A stretch of DNA of 64,000 nucleotides, taken from positions 14,637,118-14,701,117 of the forward strand of contig OZ234503.1 in the NCBI GenBank assembly GCA_965153455.1. The letters run 5' to 3'. Of this stretch, positions 13,183 through 25,745 are shown piece by piece. The position numbers and the translations under genes are program-made. The DNA is from Sphagnum compactum (taxonomy: Eukaryota > Bryophyta > Sphagnopsida > Sphagnales). The notes under the pieces are model-generated. The model was not told the DNA's origin, made no database searches, and saw nothing but the letters and a program-made list of their open reading frames with translations. Every line of letters begins with the position of its first letter. Position 1 is the stretch's first letter.

Positions 13183-16100
13183 GAGGTACCAGGTAGGTAC
13201 CTAACAATCAGACACTGTCCTTGCTGCTGCTGAATACTGCCTACTTAATAATCTCCGCCCCCCTCATTTGCTGGTGCAATATACCGACATTAAAATCAAG
13301 ACAATTGTGTGATTCATTTTGTGTATTTATTATCTGCAACTGCTGGATTCAAGCAATTTGTGAAGAAGGGAAATCCACACCCCGACATCTAGACCTAATT
13401 GCAGAGCAACCCACCATCCATGATGATGCAGTTGCAGGTTGATGGGTGATTGTGGGTTACCCTGAATGCGACTCCAATTGTAATTGGATTATGTGGTGGC
13501 TTAGCAAGGGTGACTAAATTGTCAGCAATGCTCAGTGACACATTGGGTCCCTGTTTACTGGCAAGGGAGATAAGCAACCTATCTATCAAAGATGGCAGTG
13601 CAACAGATGGCGATTTTGAATTGGGGGCAGTTTAATGGGATGTTTGCAATGTTGGTTATATGTGAGATCAAGAAACAGAAATAGCTGCTGCCACCTCATA
13701 AGTATTTAACGATGAAAGGCTGATTAATGCTTTTTAATTACACTTACTGGCAATGCCTTCCCGTACCCAATTTGAGGTTTTTTTGCAATCCTGATTTGTA
13801 ACTTATATATCACAATAACTTGAAGTAGATTTGGGATGTTCCATGAGGATTATCTATTGTTGTTGATGTTTTCATGTTGTTTATAATTGTGGCCTTCTTT
13901 TCTTTGACCTCATCATTTTTATTCCTTTGTTGTTATAAGGTTGAAACAAGGATGAGTTCAGCTATCAACAAACTATTACTTCAAGTGTTGTGGCCCAATG
14001 CAAGATCTTTGAATCAAACTCTTGGTTCACGCAAGCAGGCTGATGATGGGAATGTTTTCATCAATTTGTTCCCATCATCCTTGTCCATTTTGTGTCACAT
14101 TGGACTTAAGTGCCCCCAACTTCCAAGTTCATTGTTGGTATGTGAACAGTCCTTGTCATGATGCAATCTATGAAAAGCCATGAAAGCATCTTCCTCAAAG
14201 TTGGTTCCTTTGGAGATTGAATCCATGGACAGGCTTGGTCCGAATGATACCCACATTGATATTGGTGATATTGTGTTGTTGGTGTTTGCAACACAAATTT
14301 TGTCTACTACACATCATAGGCTTGAATGAGATGTTATTGATGAAAAATGATTACTACATATTTCGATGATCAATTTAGGGATGCACAGCATGGCCATGGT
14401 GTTGTTGGTGTTCAAGGACATGATGGTGGAATCAAAGGGAAGGTCACATGGGTGTGAGGCAAAAGGAATGTGCATGATAGCTTGGCTCATAATTTGCTCA
14501 GGTGAACATGATGTATACAACCCACTAAGAACGAGGTATTCCTGAACTTTACATGCATAACTAGTGGTAATGGATATCCATCTACCCTAGACCAATTCAT
14601 CAAGCCCAATATGGGGTCTATTGTTCTTGACAAGTTATAAGCGTCATGTGTGCATCATTTAAGTTTTTTAATCTTTGACTCTGTTAAACAAATAATGGGT
14701 TCAATTTCCTCTAGGGCTTTGTTTGTATGGCATGGTAATCTTGATGACAATTGAAGTTTTAGAACTACTAACCTTTTAACATTTCAATGCTTTTAGGGGT
14801 TTTGGGCACATGAAATAAAATCAAGAGAAACAATTGTAGTTTGTTGAAGGAGATGGAGGAAAACGTGTCTAATTGGAAGTATGCGGAGAATCTTGCTCAT
14901 GTGCTATTGCGTGCTTATTAGAAAACCTTGTTCATGCACTTTTGTGTCTTGACCAAGGCTCTAGTTCCTTGCAACAATGAGGAATACTAGTTGTAGTTGG
15001 GAGAGCTCATTTCATAACAAATTGAAGCTTGTAAGGTTTTAAGAGTTCATGTCCAACTCCACTTCCTAATTGGGGTTCACTATAAATATGGTGCTACATG
15101 TGCCCCTACAATGGAAATTATCATGGCATAACTTGTTTCACTTGAAACAAAACCTCTGAACAAACAATGTTCCTTTCTAGATAGGATTATTGAACAACAA
15201 AACTTATAATTGTAGCAAAGTTACACCACGAGTTACAAAATCTTCTTTGGAACCTACCTATCCATGAAAAACAAATGCATTTGTAAGTCACGTAATTCTT
15301 TTACTTGGGATTTCTTGAGTTGTAGTTGGTGAATTGCCATAAATGCAAATATGACATTCAATGTGATTCATCATGTGATTTGAACTAGTAACACCAAATT
15401 AATCTCAAAAGATGTTGTTTCATTCATTTTCACATCACGTAATTGCCAGTCATGAGAGATTCCACTCTTCACTGTAAGCTTCATAGCATCAGCTGTTTCA
15501 AATCATGCAATGACACTACAACACTGTAAGGTCCACCAAATAGTCTGCAAAGTCCCTAATGACTTGAGTGCCAATTATATCAGATAATGGCCACTGGTTG
15601 GAATCAGCTATTAACCTGCAACCATCATTTCATTGGGTCGTCCATAATGACCATTTATAATACAAACTCCTCACATTATTCTTCTTTTTCTTTCTGTTTC
15701 TTTTTCCATGATTTCTCAAAAGTGATGAAGTTTTGCTGGAAAAACACATTTTACATTGAAAAAACAGGTATTTTCAATTTATTTTAAAAAAAGAATTCAC
15801 AAAGTAGCAAAAAATTCAGCACAATATAAAACATTGTTCTTCATTACCATGTGAATACCATTGTAAAGTTCATTTAGGACAGGATTTTGTTGTGCATCAA
15901 GAAACTTGAAAATTGGGTATACCACATATGACATGCCATGCATTACAAGATCAATGCCCAACACTAATGATGTCACATAAAAGTTCAAGCATAGACTAAT
16001 CTTGTTATAGATTCTTCTGTTGTTTTGAATCCATAACAAAGTAGCGTATATTTTCTACTCCAATGTTTGGGAGTTGTAGCTATGAGTGCACGGATTGAAC

Positions 16101-18351
16101 GAATGACTTTGTCCACACATTTTTCCTTCTGAATTTCTTTTGAATGAATCTGCATGTTTGTAGTGTCGCTTTTTGCAATTCATACCAAAGATCATTTGGC
16201 AGCCTGCAAAAATCCTAATGCAAATGTGATGGCGAGAGTGCTGAAATCCAGCTAAAACCAATTTTGTGTAGTCATCAATGCCTGGCTGAGATCAGATCTA
16301 CACACTGGCTGCAGAGTACGTACTAATACAGACACCCTCAATTGCAAGTGTCGTCTCTGATTACTACACCCTGAGCTGTGACAAATCTTCTCCAACAAAT
16401 ACCACCAAGCCAAAATACGTCAAAGATTTGCTAGACTGAACTAATCCTCCACACAATAGTTACTTCCAAGGCAGTTTGGAAGTTTTGTTACCAACTGCTC
16501 AGATTTTTCGTACAACACCAGAATTGGAGGTTTATGTGAGTTTTGAAAAGATGACGTGCACAGTACCTGGCAGGTTTATAGCTGGCAATGGAAGATTCAA
16601 GGAAGACGCAGATTCTATCTCAGCTGGGGTGTAAGCTCCATGATCCCTGGCAATTTCTTCATACAAAACCGCATACAAGGAAAAGTCATAAAGTGTAAGC
16701 ATCACCCACACTTAAGCATCACCCACACTTAAGCATCATAACTTAACCCAAAGCTGAAGATTTAATAATAACAGCTCTCCTGAGAATTGAGAAATCTCCA
16801 TACCCACTGATCAAAGCTACAACAAAGTTAAAACTTATACTTGAAGTCAAAGTGTGGCAAAGAACTGGGAAGAAAAAAAACATAGAAGGGAAGAGAACTA
16901 ACATGAAGAACAGGAAGACTAGCAGTATGAACAACAGTGACAGTCTCTCACCTGTTCAGGGACCATCGACAGTAATGTCTATGATAGTGACTTATCTATC
17001 ACAACGTATCCACCGACTTGATCAGCTCCCAACAGTGGGTATGAGCATGAATCTACTGATTGTGCCAGAAAGCACCACCTCTGATGATTTATAGGCATGA
17101 ACTGCAACCTTCTCACACACAGTGCATCTAGATTCAGGGGTGCTAGCAAAGCACAGAACTTCGGAACAAAGTACAGGAGTTTAAAATATCAGGATACTGA
17201 AGAGAATGCCCCAAGTCCTTCCACCAATGTAAAAAGAGATCTGTTGCAGAAGCATATGAATCTTGTGCTGCTGATACAAGAACCCAAGACATCAAAACAT
17301 GAGGGTCCAGACAACCTTTCAAAGGTCTCAACACATTTGAAGTATTGGTGCTCCTCTCCCACAACTCTGTTTACAGAGGAGGTCACACTGAAAATTGCAG
17401 AAAGGCATGATTTCTGCCTTTCTGTATTCCACATGCAGTGCCTGGTAGCTTTTTAGTTCAAGGAAGCTTTCAATCCACAATTACATGTAAGCACAAAATA
17501 TGCAGCAAGATTCATATATTAGAACGTGCAATCCGTTTAGGAATCCAATTTCCCATACAGCAGTAACTTCCGAACACATACAAGCTCAGCAGATAACTGT
17601 GACATTCTAGTCTTCAGGCCTTCTTCAAGAGTGCCAGCCAAGCCATAAATTGCAACACCCAAAAAGCTGGCCTGCACTCATACAACCACGACTGCCTAAC
17701 ACGATCACCCTTCATGCTATTCATAGCAGAAAATAGATAAAATGAATCTGGACCCATCTGCAATGTGAGTCTCTTTCATTACAAGACAGTGTCGGTCTCA
17801 GACAAGTTGCTTGTCTTTCTTTCATTGATATATCAAATCTGCATATTGCACTTGGCCATCCACTTGGATCCCAGACCCCCTTGTTTATCCTTGAATCACA
17901 GGAAGGGTGGGTTTTCTGATAAATGCAAAAATTGACCCCTGTTTTAATTCAGATTGTCGACAAAGTCAGAAGCTGAAAAATAGAGCATCTGTACATACAG
18001 AGCCAGCAGCACTTCCCATAAGGGGAGAGTGATGAACCTGCATTGGTTGTCAAGCAGATGGTAAAAACCCAGTGTACATATAAACCCTAAACCTTCGACC
18101 TGAGATGCCTGAAAAAGGCAAATGATTAGTACTATTGATGATAATCTGCCAAAGAATGAAAAAAAATCTTTCCTTCCCATTGGACATTCACAATATCACA
18201 ACCCTGGGAAGAAGGAGAATTGTCACGACAGACTTGCCAACAATCTCATAAGAGTGTACAATAGAAAAGCTTCTGGTTATGATGATGACCCACAGCTAGC
18301 CAGCCACACCAGAGAGAACTGTAAGCATGCTGATCATCATTGCAGTATTAA
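13183..18351. other. Region between two convergent genes, no gene supported
   Basis: This holds the 3' flanks of the glycosyltransferase-like gene (+) and of the apyrase gene (-). Open frames such as 13874-14161 and 17097-17456 have no recognisable domain and no splice partners I could find. A short tandem repeat of about 17-19 bp ('cacccacacttaagcat') occurs at about 16697-16745. Parts of 16300-18350 have transcript-like composition and may be 3' UTR of the apyrase gene or a non-coding transcript; I cannot decide from sequence. Confidence 0.45.
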
Positions 18352-20915
18352 TCAACCTCTCATAGGGTGAGTTTCTATCTCATAGATCAGTTCCTCTCTT
18401 GACTGAGTTCGTCGGTTTTGCAATTTTGGAGCCCCTGCCGCCTGCTGCATTCTTCGTTCTTGTGTCTTGGTCCCCGCAAGTGGAATTGAACCCGTCATTT
18501 GTACACCTTCCTGCTCTACAGGTGGTCGAACAGTCCATCCTACCCCAAAAGTCTGGTTATAAGCAGCAAGCTGTGGGCTCTGTGATGATATCTTCACTCC
18601 CCCGTCTCCTGCAAGATGTCCCTCCCAATGCAGAATCCATGTCAGAATTTGCTGTGAGGTGCAGCTGCTGCTTTAAGTTCCAAAAACAAGGCACCAGTGA
18701 AAAACAGAGATGTCCAGCTCAGTAAACTCAAGAGCTTACAGTACATGCCTGGCAACTGTCAGCTACCCACACAGGAGGAGACAGGATATCTCTACAACAG
18801 ATTTGGGTTCCATGGGATGCAAATTGTGCAGCTCTGGAAAGTCAAGGATCAGTCAGGAGAAGAAAAAAGATGCTCACCACGGGCAAGAGAACCATTTGTA
18901 GGGCCGCTTAGACGGCTTTGTGGACGCAGAAGAACAGGCATCCATTTGGAGCTGGTGTGAGATGGGTTAAAGAGAGGCAAATAACCACGACGCCATAGCC
19001 GTGTCTGTCTGTGTTGGAAGCATGAAGTGCTGACCAGCATGACCACCAGCAGTAAAATGACTGCCAGGGCAAGAGCTACATGAAAGTTTGTAAGGGGAGC
19101 CAATCCCTGTGTTCCAACATGGTGGTAAGTCAGGGCTCCTGCTTCCCAGAGTGCAGCACCCAAGGTCCAAGCAAAGTCGCCTGACCCAATCACAACTTGG
19201 TTGTCATGAAGATGCAACCCATGTCGAAGCAGTGAAACTAAGTAAGGTGCACGGAAGCAGTAGTGATCGATATGGGGTTGTGGCTCAACACTTGCCTCTG
19301 CATCCTTCCAAGGTAGCTTACAAAACTCCTGCCCTTTCTGTAGCAATTCATTGAGGGAGGTATCGGCTGATAGCCCAAAAAACTTGTACACAACAAAAAA
19401 CCCTGCCAGCCCATAGAACTTACCCTCGGGGAGTGGCTGGTGCTTGCCAAGTGCACAAGGCGCCATTTTGCAAGTACCATTTTCAGAGGAAGCAACAACT
19501 TCATCAGCCAGTGCTTTGCATGCCACCCAATTTGGAGCTCCTGTAAGCACCACCTGGGCAGCACCACCACTGGCACCTGTTTCAGTACCAGTACTAATCT
19601 GTCCCAGTGCTCTGCCTGATGACAAAGGCGGTAGCATGCAATGGGTGGAGCATGAATACGGTTGACTGTAGCCTGCTTGCAGACATGGATGCTTCACTTC
19701 AATGTGGTTATCAGACATTTTCTTCCTCTTCTTTGAGCCAAGCTCTTGAAGCAGCAATTGGGCAACTGACTTCTCAAAAGCATCATTGAGACCAAAGCCT
19801 GCATGCGACATTGCGTACAAGTGGTGATTTGTGGACCCAACAGTCAAATTCACCCCATAGTCTTGTCCCTGTGGTATTTCTGTTGTTTCAAAGGTGACCT
19901 GTAGTGATGAACCTCCCAAGTCTAAAGCTCCAAAAGTTGACAGCTTTGGAATATGACCCAACCTGCCGGCATTGTAATTCAGGGCAATCCATCCATAATA
20001 AGCCTCTTCCAGCCCTTCAATGACCTTCACAGATGACCTTTGGCATATGAATGGGAACTTCTTGAGCACCAACCAGGCCGCATCAAGAATCCACTCAGAT
20101 TGCTCCTTTGGTAGCCTGCGAAGCCCAGCAGTTGCAAGAAGAAAGACTTGTGTGTTGCCATGGGCATACTTGGGGATCTGCTTTCCAGCCCAATCGAGCA
20201 ACGGTGCGAGCACATCATGTATGGCAGTAGCATTGTGAAACAACTTGTCCAAGCCTGGTTCTGTCTCCACTCGTTTATACAAGCGCTGTTGTCCAGGAAC
20301 TCTGCTGCCAAAGGGTGCATTCGTGTTATGCTTATAGGTTGGATTGACCATGACAGGAAGAGGCTCATTCATGGAATGTGCCCAGCCATAGACATACACA
20401 CGAGTGCTGGTACTTCCGCCATCAATCACAATGGCAAATTGCAGTGCTTCCTGCTGCTGGAGAAAGAGAGTGCCTATAAGAAAACCCAGATACAACAGAA
20501 TCACAGCCAGTCCAGCCAAAGCAGCAAAGGTGATTCCTTTTGACCACCACCGAGGGCTCGATGGGGGGCTCCCAGGATAAGCATAGCTGCCTCCTCCTCC
20601 TCCTTTGTTGCCCTTACTGGATTTGAGAGCTTTGGAAAAAAGATTGAATCCATCTTGAACTCCCTGAAATGCTGAATGACTTGCTGCTAAGTCTGCAAGT
20701 GTTCGTGAGTTTTCTTCACCAGCAACTTTCCAGTAGGTCGCAAAAGTTGGAACAGAGGAGGAGCCTCGTAAGCCTGTAGTATCGCCTCTGTATCGGCTGG
20801 CTCTTGCAGCAGAAGCAGCTGTGCTAATTAGCTGGGGTTGAGGATGAAGTGGGGGCAGAAATCCAGCTGATGCTGATTGGTCAGCAGCATTGGCACTACC
20901 ACTTCCTGTACCCAT
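18352..20915 (-). CDS. APY7-like: APY7-like membrane apyrase, GDA1/CD39 family (2 exons)
   Basis: Exon 1 is 20915 down to 18878 and exon 2 is 18608 down to 18352. The intron has GTGAGC...TTGCAG borders and joins in phase (Gly codon split 1+2), giving 764 aa. Apyrase-conserved regions are all present: IVIDGGSTSTR (162-172), ATAGLRRL (261-268), GLEEAYYGWIALNY (301-314), GALDLGGSSLQVTFE (329-343), and GSGDFAWTLGAALWEAG (577-593). Hydrophobic helices at about 128-152 and 612-631 bracket the catalytic domain. A Ser/Ala/Gly-rich N-terminal extension precedes the first helix. The family hydrolyses NTP/NDP to NMP in the Golgi/ER lumen or outside the cell, with a divalent metal. The long N-terminus and two helices resemble Arabidopsis APY7 rather than short APY1/2. 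Reading through the intron gives a 688-aa ending (EHLFSSPD) that I consider an artefact, though intron retention is possible. Confidence 0.93.
18609..18877 (-). other. Intron of the apyrase gene
   Basis: On the - strand the sequence begins GTGAGC and ends CATCTTGCAG. Removing it joins SLAR-G to GDGGVKISSQSPQ in the same frame and extends the protein by a Gln/Arg-rich tail ending in ETHPMRG. The phase match on both sides, together with good borders, supports it. Confidence 0.75.
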
Positions 20916-21106
20916 AGCACTTCAAAGAGAGATTTGGAACGCATTCCACATGCTGCTGCTGCTACTTTTCCACAAGTCGAGCACAAGCCCATTGCCTGAT
21001 TGAATCAATCACCCCTATACCCTGTCAGGAGTCAAGACCCATTCTGACCATAAGTCTCCAGGTGCTACCTATTTTTGGATTTTGTTACAAACACGTGACA
21101 CAGTTA
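20916..21106 (-). promoter_or_regulatory. Region immediately upstream of the apyrase start
   Basis: Read on the - strand, this carries a CAG-repeat (GCAGCAGCAGCATG) about 30 bp before the start codon, which could be 5' UTR or a 5'-UTR intron acceptor. I see no definite TATA box. A transposon begins at 21107, so the proximal leader is short unless the leader is spliced across it. Confidence 0.3.
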
Positions 21107-21440
21107 GAGCAACTCCACCAGTGCTCAGTATGTGACACTGCAAATTAAAATTGGATGAAGAAAAGTCAAAACAAGCCAGTTTGGCTCAGCAAAATGGTTT
21201 TGGCCCAGCACTTTTGCACAGTTTGCAGAGGCTGGTAAAAGGCACAGCAAAGCCTCACACCTGCTCTTGATTGGCTAGATAGTTTGATTGGTCCAAGTGG
21301 GTCGCTATTACTAGTCTCCCACCTATTCGCAATCCTGGTTTTAGTTTTATGGGTGGGGATGGGAAAAAAGGTAAATAACTAAAACTTGGATGTGAGAAAT
21401 ATTTTTGCAGGGTGATACACTGAGCACTGCTGGAGATGCT
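21107..21440 (+). mobile_element. MITE-like nonautonomous DNA transposon, copy 2 (best preserved)
   Basis: The termini are inverted repeats of about 36 bp: gagcaactccaccagtgctc at the left and the complement of gagcactgctggagatgctc at the right, with matching continuations (cagtatgtgacactgca / tgcagggtgatacactg) and only a few mismatches. The element is 334 bp, non-coding, and related to the copies at 8625-8898 and 26880-27337. Flanks are tta and ttt, so a TWA target-site duplication is possible but not exact. Terminal style suggests PIF/Harbinger. It sits in the upstream region of the apyrase gene. Confidence 0.82.
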
Positions 21441-21655
21441 CTTTGTTCCTTTCGTTGTACATACAAAACAGCAATTGTGATACCAATGGTGTCAAATTAA
21501 AGAGAATCTAATATTATTCCAATTGACTCAAACAGAAACATGTTGACAACAAGCATTACATCCGCATGATGAATCAGCAAAGAATCAAGAATAGAATGCC
21601 TCCATTGTGGTTGGTTTCTCATGCCCAAGAATCTTATGATCTAAAAGTTGGGAGT
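21441..21655. other. Intergenic DNA upstream of the apyrase gene
   Basis: No gene or clear repeat is seen in this short stretch between the MITE and the following tandem repeats. Confidence 0.5.
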
Positions 21656-21925
21656 GATAGAGTAGCAAATAGCCTTCTGTACCTGAAACACACCACCTTC
21701 CGTTCTTCAATTCTCACAGAATTTCACTGCAAAATTGATGGAGTAGCAAATTTAACTTCCATACCCAAAACACACCTTCTGTTCAAATTGAGCTTGCATA
21801 CCCGAAACACACCACCTTCTGTTCAGTTCTGACAGAATTTCACTGTAACTTTGATTTAGTAGCAAATTGAAATTCCATACCCAGAACATGCCTTCTGTTC
21901 AATTCTCACAGTACTTCAATGCGAA
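21656..21925. repeat. Imperfect tandem repeats upstream of the apyrase gene
   Basis: Several diverged copies of a composite unit can be read: 'gtagcaaat' at 21662, 21742 and 21859, and 'ccttctgttc' at about 21697, 21774, 21812 and 21890, with 'cacagaatttcactg' between. Spacing alternates near 40, 80 and 115 bp. No function is apparent. Confidence 0.7.
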
Positions 21926-22719
21926 ATCGTCTCCACCCACCTGAGAATTCCACAAGAGAGGGGAAAAAGTCTCATCAGGCACCTCACACTTTGTCCAGTG
22001 CAGAAAGACTGTATGACATAATTCAAGTACAGAAACATTGCAGACCTAGTAGTAGTGCAAACAAACAAAGCACATGGCATTCAAAGATAAACACTGCAAA
22101 ATTCACAACTCAGTGATCATTCCAAATAGGAACAAAGATGAAAGAACAGAAACAACAAAGTATCCATTGAATCAACAAGCAATGTGCAAATTCTTTTGTG
22201 TCCCATTTGTGGCTTTTACCCTAATTTAAGAATTACTGCAACTGCCTGCCAAGACAAGTTTTGCACATGGAAGAAAGAAAACCCCATTCAACAGCAAATT
22301 TCAAATCTTAGCAACCACATTATCTAAATCCCTGTTGCAAGTGCTTGCAATGCCAACAGCAAGTGTGCCTCCACCCCCACCCCACCAACAAACAAACAAA
22401 CCAAGCAAACAAACAAGCTGTGATCCTCTATTGGGTACTCTTGGATGCTGCAGAAAAAAATGCACATACATTTCTTGGTGTGCAAGAGGGGGAAAAACAC
22501 CAGATGTGACAAGAAGAGAAAATGAAACCGAAATGCACCCAAAATCTTTTTTTGGCAGATGGGGCTTGGGACTTCATCATCTCTTGCCCATTCTTGAAGA
22601 CAAAAGAAGAAAGAACTTCTTCACACCAGGAAATGAGAAATAACTTCCATACACAAGAATCAAAGGAACCCAAAAGACCCAAAACAAAACCCACCACGCA
22701 AAAATCATACGAAACAAAG

Positions 22720-22723
<4 letters not shown>

Positions 22724-22774
<51 letters not shown>

Positions 22775-22830
22775 CAGAGAGAGACAGAGAGAAACAGAGA
22801 GAGACAGAGAAGAAGAAGAAGAAGAAAAGC
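22724..22830. repeat. Compound (GT)n-(GA)n microsatellite
   Basis: An alternating GT run of about 18 units is followed directly by GA and GACAGA repeats and then GAA units. It generates the His-Thr and Ser-Leu low-complexity frames in this area. Confidence 0.9.
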
Positions 22831-23204
22831 AAACAAGATAGGGAAGAAGGTACCCACCAAAGTCTTTGTCTGAAACTGGATCTGAAGAACTCTCCAGTAC
22901 CCATTTTCTGCTCCTAACAAAACAACCCCCCTCCCTAAAAAAAACACCACCCACCTACCCAAACAAAAAAGAAGCTGCAGGGAAAAGGAAAAAAAAAAAA
23001 CAAAAATCCTTCAGAGAAAGCTGCAAACAAATCCTTGAGAAACAAAAACGAAGCAATCAGGAAGCAACAACAACAACAACCAACAAGTCCAAAATAGCAG
23101 CTCAAAACAGAAAGGGAGCCCAGTGACAAATCTCTGTGTCTGTCTGTCTGTCTGTGTCTTCCCAAACTCTTATAGAAAACCATGAATTCAGTAACATCTG
23201 GATG

Positions 23205-23302
23205 AAGAAGCAGAAGAAGAAGAAGAAGAAGAAGAAGGAGATCTGAGTAATACAGATCTGCGTGAAGAAGAAGAAGAAGATGATGATGATGATGAAGAAG
23301 AT
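23205..23302. repeat. (GAA)n/(GAT)n trinucleotide tracts
   Basis: Two GAA runs and a GAT run are interrupted by 'agatctg' motifs, which occur repeatedly here (agatctgagt). Low-complexity Ser-rich frames on the - strand are a by-product. Confidence 0.85.
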
Positions 23303-23580
23303 CTGAGTCCAGATCTGAAATTTGGGTGAGGATTTTGGACAAGAGATGATGAGGCAATGGGTGGGTGGGCAGAGAAGCTGCTGCTACTGCTCTTGCTCTT
23401 GCCTCTTTCATGTGATTTGTGCTTTCTTTGATTTTCTGACAAAACAATTGTGTGCTTTTTTTTCCCTTTCTTCCTTGTTTCTGGTCTTTGTCTTTTGTCT
23501 TGTTTTCTTTTTTCTGTAGGTTTTTTTTTGCCTTTGGTTTTCCTTAAGTAATTAATTACTTTTATAATTATTAAAGTTTA

Positions 23581-25549
23581 TGCTACTTTTTAGTTCCCCT
23601 TTTTTTTGGGTTTGGAAGAAATCTTGTTTGAAAATTTTTATTTTTATTTTTTGTTTTGGGGTGAGAATTTTGATGAAATTGCAATTGCTCAAAAAAAACA
23701 TTTAACCCTTTTTCTTCAACAGAAAAAAAAAACCGAAAAAAAAAGAAAAACCTTTGTTTGTCTTCATTTTGGTTTTTTGGGGGTTTGATTAATTTTCTAA
23801 ATTCTTGTCTAATTTGTCTTAAGTCTTTAAACATCATATTTTATCTGGTATTTTTAGCACTTGAAAATATATATTTTAAAAAAACTCTAAATTATTGGAA
23901 ATTTGGAACTCTAATTTGGAAATTTGGACTACTTAATTGAAACTAGATAATCTAACTTATTGATTGACCATCAATTTGTTAAGTGGGTTTTTATTTTATT
24001 TTTATAAAAAATTATGGGTCAATTTTTATTATTTATTTTAGCTTTGCTTCATCACCAACAACACCACCACTACCCTCTTGTGAATTTTGTAAAAAAGAAC
24101 TCATCACTCCCAATTTTAGTTAAGTGGCATTCTAGTATTATGTATTCAACCCAATAAATAGTTTGTCAATAAGTAAATAAATAAATAAAATAGTTTTGTT
24201 TTATACCCATGTTTGCCCTAATTGCTTAGTACTAAAAATCCCATTTCCTTTGGCTGGTGGGAGACTCCAAATTCTTGTTGCTCTAGGCTTTGGTATAATG
24301 AAGGGTTGTATTAATTTTAACAAAAGGGATTGTTTCAATTTTTGTACATACTAACTAGTGTTTTTGTTTCCAAAAAACAATTTGTAAATTTTTCCACCAA
24401 AAAAAATGGGAATTTCTTTTTCTTTTTCTAGTGTAAAATTGACTAAAATTCCTAAATTTTTGAAAAAAATTCGGCACATTTTTTATGTGAAATTTTAGGA
24501 AAAAAGAAAAGAAAAAAAGAAGCATGCTTGTGAATTGCAATAAATAAATATAAATATATATATATATATTTTTATTTTTTAAAACTTTTTTTTTGCATGG
24601 GTGACAAAAAAAAATGTGAAGAAGAATTTGGGCAATCAAAAATAAATTCCACCAAGAAGAACTTTAGGAAGACACAAAAGACATGGCCCCACATGACACT
24701 TGATGCACAATGTGTTGGCCATGTGTCAATAAAATATGTGTTTACAAAATGACACAAAACAACTCCTCACTTGCAAACATGTGTTGCATGCAACGTGTTA
24801 ACATTTTTTTTTGTCATTTTATGCCATCTTTTGTTGCACCCCAAAATAGCTGAACTAAGTTAGAGTGATTTTCTCAAACCCTAAAAAAGTAGGTCTTATT
24901 CCCCCCCCCTTTCCCTTTTGATTTAACAGCTTGGAAAGTGCAGACTAAGTGTATTTTTTCAATTTTTTTATTATTGAGAATTTGGTAAATTTTTCAAAAA
25001 AAAGAGAGAGCATAATTAGAGAGTCTAATTTTTACTTAAATTTCTAATTTTTTTTTAATTCCAAATTTTTTTAGGTCTAAAAGCCAACAAAATTTGTACC
25101 AGAAACTCACTTGTTGGGACTCAAAGAAAGATTTCCAATGTTTAATTTCCTCTTACTCTTTTGTTTTTTTCCCCTCTTTTTTTTCCTTTTGATGTTTGGG
25201 TTGCCTTGAAATGCTAGCCTTTTGATAAGTTGCAATTTCAGTCATGGACAAAGAGGTCTGAATGAATCAACAAACAAACACGCCACTACCAGCATACCAT
25301 CCATTGGATGGATGGAAAGCCTGTAAATGAGTTAGTTAGTTGGGATGTAGTTGTGGATGAATCCTAACCGAGTTGACATCAGGTTTCACCTTGGTAACCT
25401 ATCCACTAAAACATAACCTATTGTGTAATGGATAGTTACGGGGCATTACGGAGTGTAAAGACTTGCTCCAATTTCCAATTGTTGTGTGTGATACTCGTTA
25501 GTTAGGTATCACCACACAAAACAAAAGAACTAAGGGACGTTTCAAAAAA
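23581..25549. other. AT-rich intergenic DNA
   Basis: Poly-A/T-rich sequence with no supportable gene. Short frames are AT-biased Phe/Lys/Asn runs. A C-run occurs near 24900. Confidence 0.55.
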
Positions 25550-25745
25550 TGGAATGCTCACTCTAGTGCGCATTTAGGGTTTAGGGTATTTGGGATAGGG
25601 CCATTTTAGGGTTTAGGGTTAAAAGATAGGTCATTTAGGTACCTAGATAGGTAGCCTAATAGGAGGGATATGTACACCTACTCTTCAAGAGAGAGGGATC
25701 TTACACCTACAAGTACACCTAAGATCCCTCCCACTCTAGTGTAGC
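25550..25745. repeat. Telomere-type units plus a hairpin between direct repeats
   Basis: Two doublets of the plant telomere unit (tttagggtttaggg) occur at about 25568-25582 and 25605-25620. Downstream, perfect 11-bp inverted arms gagggatctta (25693-25703) and taagatccctc (25720-25730) enclose a 16-base loop. The block is bracketed by direct repeats 'cactctagtg' near 25559 and 25732. It could be an interstitial telomeric remnant or a small insertion. Confidence 0.6.

Larger units (their letters stand above)
21926..23580 (-). promoter_or_regulatory. Possible distal promoter/5' leader of the apyrase gene with microsatellites
   Basis: On the - strand this is rich in CT and TTC tracts: (GT)n-(GA)n at about 22724-22830, (GAA)n at about 23205-23290, and a CTGT tract at about 23140-23155. 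Such tracts also lie upstream of the other two genes here. Long frames read Ser-, Leu- or His/Thr-repeat peptides and are not genes. I infer an upstream transcribed leader or promoter for the apyrase gene, possibly with a 5'-UTR intron. No exact transcription start or splice site is supported. Confidence 0.3.

Noticed and set aside
22577-23447. Long frames of His-Thr, Ser-Leu and Ser repeats on the - strand
   Set aside because: They are translations of GT, GA and GAA microsatellites and have no conserved domain.
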